Source of the DNA: Opitutales bacterium
GTDB lineage: Bacteria; Verrucomicrobiota; Verrucomicrobiia; Opitutales; Intestinicryptomonadaceae
DNA length: 6,807 nucleotides
Assembly: GCA_021641325.1 (NCBI GenBank)
Contig: JAJXPD010000119.1
Coordinates: 1-6,807, forward strand
Reading direction: 5' to 3'
The position numbers were made by a program, and so were the translations under genes. Under the pieces are notes generated by a model that was given only the letters and a program-made list of their open reading frames with translations, had not been told where the DNA came from and did no database searches. Positions 5,343-6,807 of this stretch are shown in pieces (the first letter of the stretch is position 1; each line of letters starts with the position of its first letter).

Positions 5343-6461
5343 ATGGACAACCTTGAAATAGTCGAAGTGGGCGGAATTTTCGCGCCCACAACAAACAACA
5401 ACGGCGTGCTTCTCGACCCGAAGCGCGGCGGCAAAACCCGCCGTACCGACCCCTACGTTCCGAAGGAGCTTGTGCGCAGGTTCAACGTCAAAAAGGGGCA
5501 GTACATCACCGCAAAGGCGCATCAGGCAAACGGGCACCAAAACCCGAAAGTGCGGTTTATCGAAACAATCGACGGCGTGCCGTGCACTGAACGCCGCAAA
5601 CTGCCGTCATTCCAACAGCTGACGACTATCGCGCCTAACAAAAAGCTCCGCCTCGAAACAAAAGACGAGCGCATGACAAACCGCGTAATCGACATATTCT
5701 GCCCGATAGGCAAGGGCACACGCGGGCTGATTGTAGCTCCCCCGCGGACGGGGAAAACGACGCTGCTTAAAGACATCGCCTATGGGGTAATACAAAACCA
5801 CCCCGAATGCAAACTCATGATTCTGCTCGTCGACGAACGCCCCGAAGAGGTCACCGACTTCCGCATGGACTTGCCCGAAGCCGAAATCTACGCGTCGTCG
5901 AACGACGAAAATATCGAAACCCACATCAAAATTGCCGACCTCGCAATAGAGCGCGCAAAGCATTTGGTCGAAACGGGCAAAGACGTTGTGCTTTTGATGG
6001 ACTCACTCACGCGGCTCTCTCGCGCGCACAATTCGGCAAAGGCAAACGGCGGACGCACGATGAGCGGCGGCCTCGACATTCGGGCATTGGAGCGTCCGAG
6101 GCAGATTTTCTCGGCGGCGCGAAACACGGAGGAGGGCGGAAGCCTTACGATTATAGCGTCGGCGTTGATTGAGACAGGCTCGCGAATGGACGACCTGATT
6201 TTTCAGGAGTTCAAGGGCACGGGCAACATGGAAATGGTTCTGGACAGGAAAGTCGCGGAACTGAGGATTTGGCCTGCGATAAACATTTCGGCGTCGGGGA
6301 CGCGGCGCGAGGAACTTTTGCTGTCGGCGGACGAGCTGGAGGCGGCGTCGTTTTTGAGACGCGCAATGGCGGGGGCCAAGCCGGAAGATTCGGCGGAAAC
6401 GCTTATAAAAAGAATGAGCCAGTCGAAAACCAATCAGGACTTTATATCAATGATATTATAA
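5343..6461 (+). CDS. rho: Transcription termination factor Rho
   Basis: A 372-residue hexameric RNA-dependent ATPase/helicase that terminates transcription. E. coli Rho is 419; the shortfall is the ~47-residue helical N-domain, since this protein begins directly at the cold-shock-like RNA-binding fold (about 8-60). The ATPase core is complete: Walker A APPRTGKT (132-139), DERPEEV (164-170) with catalytic Glu165, Walker B VVLLMDS (215-221), Q-loop TMSGGLD (239-245), R-loop ETGSRMD (277-283), and EFKGTGNMEM (289-298) near the arginine-finger region. Aligned by eye to E. coli, the primary RNA site is altered: GFGFLR becomes NNGVLL (19-24), losing Phe62, Phe64 and Arg66, while Asp78 and Tyr80 survive as Asp36 and Tyr38. 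Lys181, Lys283 and Lys326 are all Arg here. The ATG at 5343 fits the fold boundary; no Shine-Dalgarno. A long palindrome begins two bases after the stop. Confidence 0.95.
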   Translation: MDNLEIVEVGGIFAPTTNNNGVLLDPKRGGKTRRTDPYVPKELVRRFNVKKGQYITAKAHQANGHQNPKVRFIETIDGVPCTERRKLPSFQQLTTIAPNKKLRLETKDERMTNRVIDIFCPIGKGTRGLIVAPPRTGKTTLLKDIAYGVIQNHPECKLMILLVDERPEEVTDFRMDLPEAEIYASSNDENIETHIKIADLAIERAKHLVETGKDVVLLMDSLTRLSRAHNSAKANGGRTMSGGLDIRALERPRQIFSAARNTEEGGSLTIIASALIETGSRMDDLIFQEFKGTGNMEMVLDRKVAELRIWPAINISASGTRREELLLSADELEAASFLRRAMAGAKPEDSAETLIKRMSQSKTNQDFISMIL

Positions 6462-6462
6462 C

Positions 6463-6584
6463 GGGGCGTGAAAACGCCCCTCTAAGAGCGTTTCGCGAAT
6501 GTCTCAGACTGCTCGCGTACGTCAGTACGCCACGCACCCTGAGCCACTCGCAAAGCCACTCTTATAGGGGCATTTTGACGCCCC
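6463..6584. repeat. ~122-bp imperfect palindrome directly after rho
   Basis: The left arm (6463-6520) and right arm (6525-6584) are reverse complements at roughly three quarters of positions, with two or three small indels, centred on GCGTAC-GTCA-GTACGC (6515-6530). The outer 26 bases match at 23 positions. Each outer arm can also fold alone: GGGGCGT-GAAA-ACGCCCC (6463-6480, a GAAA tetraloop) and TAGGGGC...GCCCCTA (6565-6586). The element could therefore switch between one long hairpin and three shorter ones. Size and design recall ERIC-type or REP-type extragenic palindromes of other bacteria, but I do not recognise this sequence. It carries no coding frame. It may also serve as the 3' end of the rho mRNA, although no strong T-run follows the first hairpin. 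A clear target-site duplication was not found. Confidence 0.8.
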
Positions 6585-6807
6585 TAAAATTACAGCGCAC
6601 GGCGCAGTAGATTTTTAGAATGCGTTGGGATAAAAGTGGAGTGTAGAAAAAAGCGGAAATTCCAAGTTGTAGGATTTCCGCTTTTTCTTTTTTCTCCGCG
6701 CAACGCGCGTCTATTTTTAATTAGTTTCTTGCAAACATTCGGCAATTATAATCACAGTAATTGGCGCAGCCAATACGAACTAATACAGAAAAGGCGCGGT
6801 TATAGCC
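6585..6807. other. Intergenic tail of the window, no supported gene
   Basis: After the palindrome the sequence turns AT-richer. It contains the terminator at 6647-6693, a short CGCG-CAA-CGCG hairpin near 6698-6709, a perfect TATAAT at 6747-6752 without a matching -35, and an ATTGGC-GCA-GCCAAT hairpin at 6760-6774. The minus strand is open from 6807 to a stop at 6721-6723 (28 codons, Cys-containing). This could be the last residues of a gene outside the window, but nothing in it is recognisable. Confidence 0.4.
6647..6693. terminator. Strong, near-symmetric intrinsic terminator
   Basis: A 13-bp stem (6648-6660 with 6674-6686), with core GCGGAAAT/ATTTCCGC, encloses a 13-base loop. On the plus strand it runs into TTTTTCTTTTTT (6682-6693). 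On the minus strand the A-run at 6647-6652 gives six Us. It could end the rho transcript after the palindrome, or a minus-strand gene entering from the right edge, or both. Confidence 0.75.

Noticed and set aside
6747..6752. TATAAT as a -10 box
   Set aside because: No -35-like hexamer lies 16-18 bp upstream, the region is AT-rich, and no downstream gene is visible.
6721..6807. C-terminal end of a minus-strand gene (28 codons)
   Set aside because: The frame is open to the window edge, but it is too short and has no recognisable motif; it cannot be told from chance.

Overview
The window is ordinary bacterial chromosome, moderately GC-rich with tightly packed genes, and carries no phage, IS, CRISPR or plasmid genes. 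Most starts (prs, the lipoprotein, exbB, exbD, rho, and the ATG of the second aldolase) have no visible Shine-Dalgarno sequence. Lipoproteins and an ExbB/ExbD proton channel indicate a Gram-negative, double-membrane cell. My best guess is a gut-type Verrucomicrobiota (Opitutales-like) or a related PVC or Bacteroidota-like lineage. This rests on protein flavour and SD-poor starts only, so it is a weak inference.

Left part (1-1642): the 3' end of a DRE-TIM metallolyase/aldolase-family gene is followed by a complete paralogue. They form a tandem duplication about half identical over the shared region. A strong intrinsic terminator lies between them and ends three bases before the annotated ATG of the second copy. 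A 13-bp-stem bidirectional terminator then separates the second aldolase from the convergent prs.

Middle (1643-3485): two minus-strand genes, each with its own expression signals. prs makes PRPP for nucleotide, histidine and tryptophan synthesis and has a candidate sigma70-type promoter. Upstream of it is a small lipoprotein of unknown function with its own terminator. A 192-bp divergent intergenic region separates the lipoprotein from leuD.

Right part (3486-6461): leuD (leucine biosynthesis), exbB/tolQ-like and exbD/tolR-like genes are spaced 2 and 3 nt apart, which implies one transcript and translational coupling. leuC and tonB are not present in the window. After a 295-bp spacer with several hairpins comes rho, encoding a short Rho that starts at the RNA-binding fold and lacks the usual aromatic residues of its primary RNA site.

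End (6462-6807): no gene I can defend. Two bases after the rho stop codon begins a ~122-bp imperfect palindrome whose arms also fold on themselves. I think it is a repetitive extragenic element or an unusual 3'-end structure. A strong bidirectional terminator follows at 6647-6693. I see no clearly new multi-gene system; the palindrome, the terminator/start overlap and the divergent Rho are the items most worth checking.
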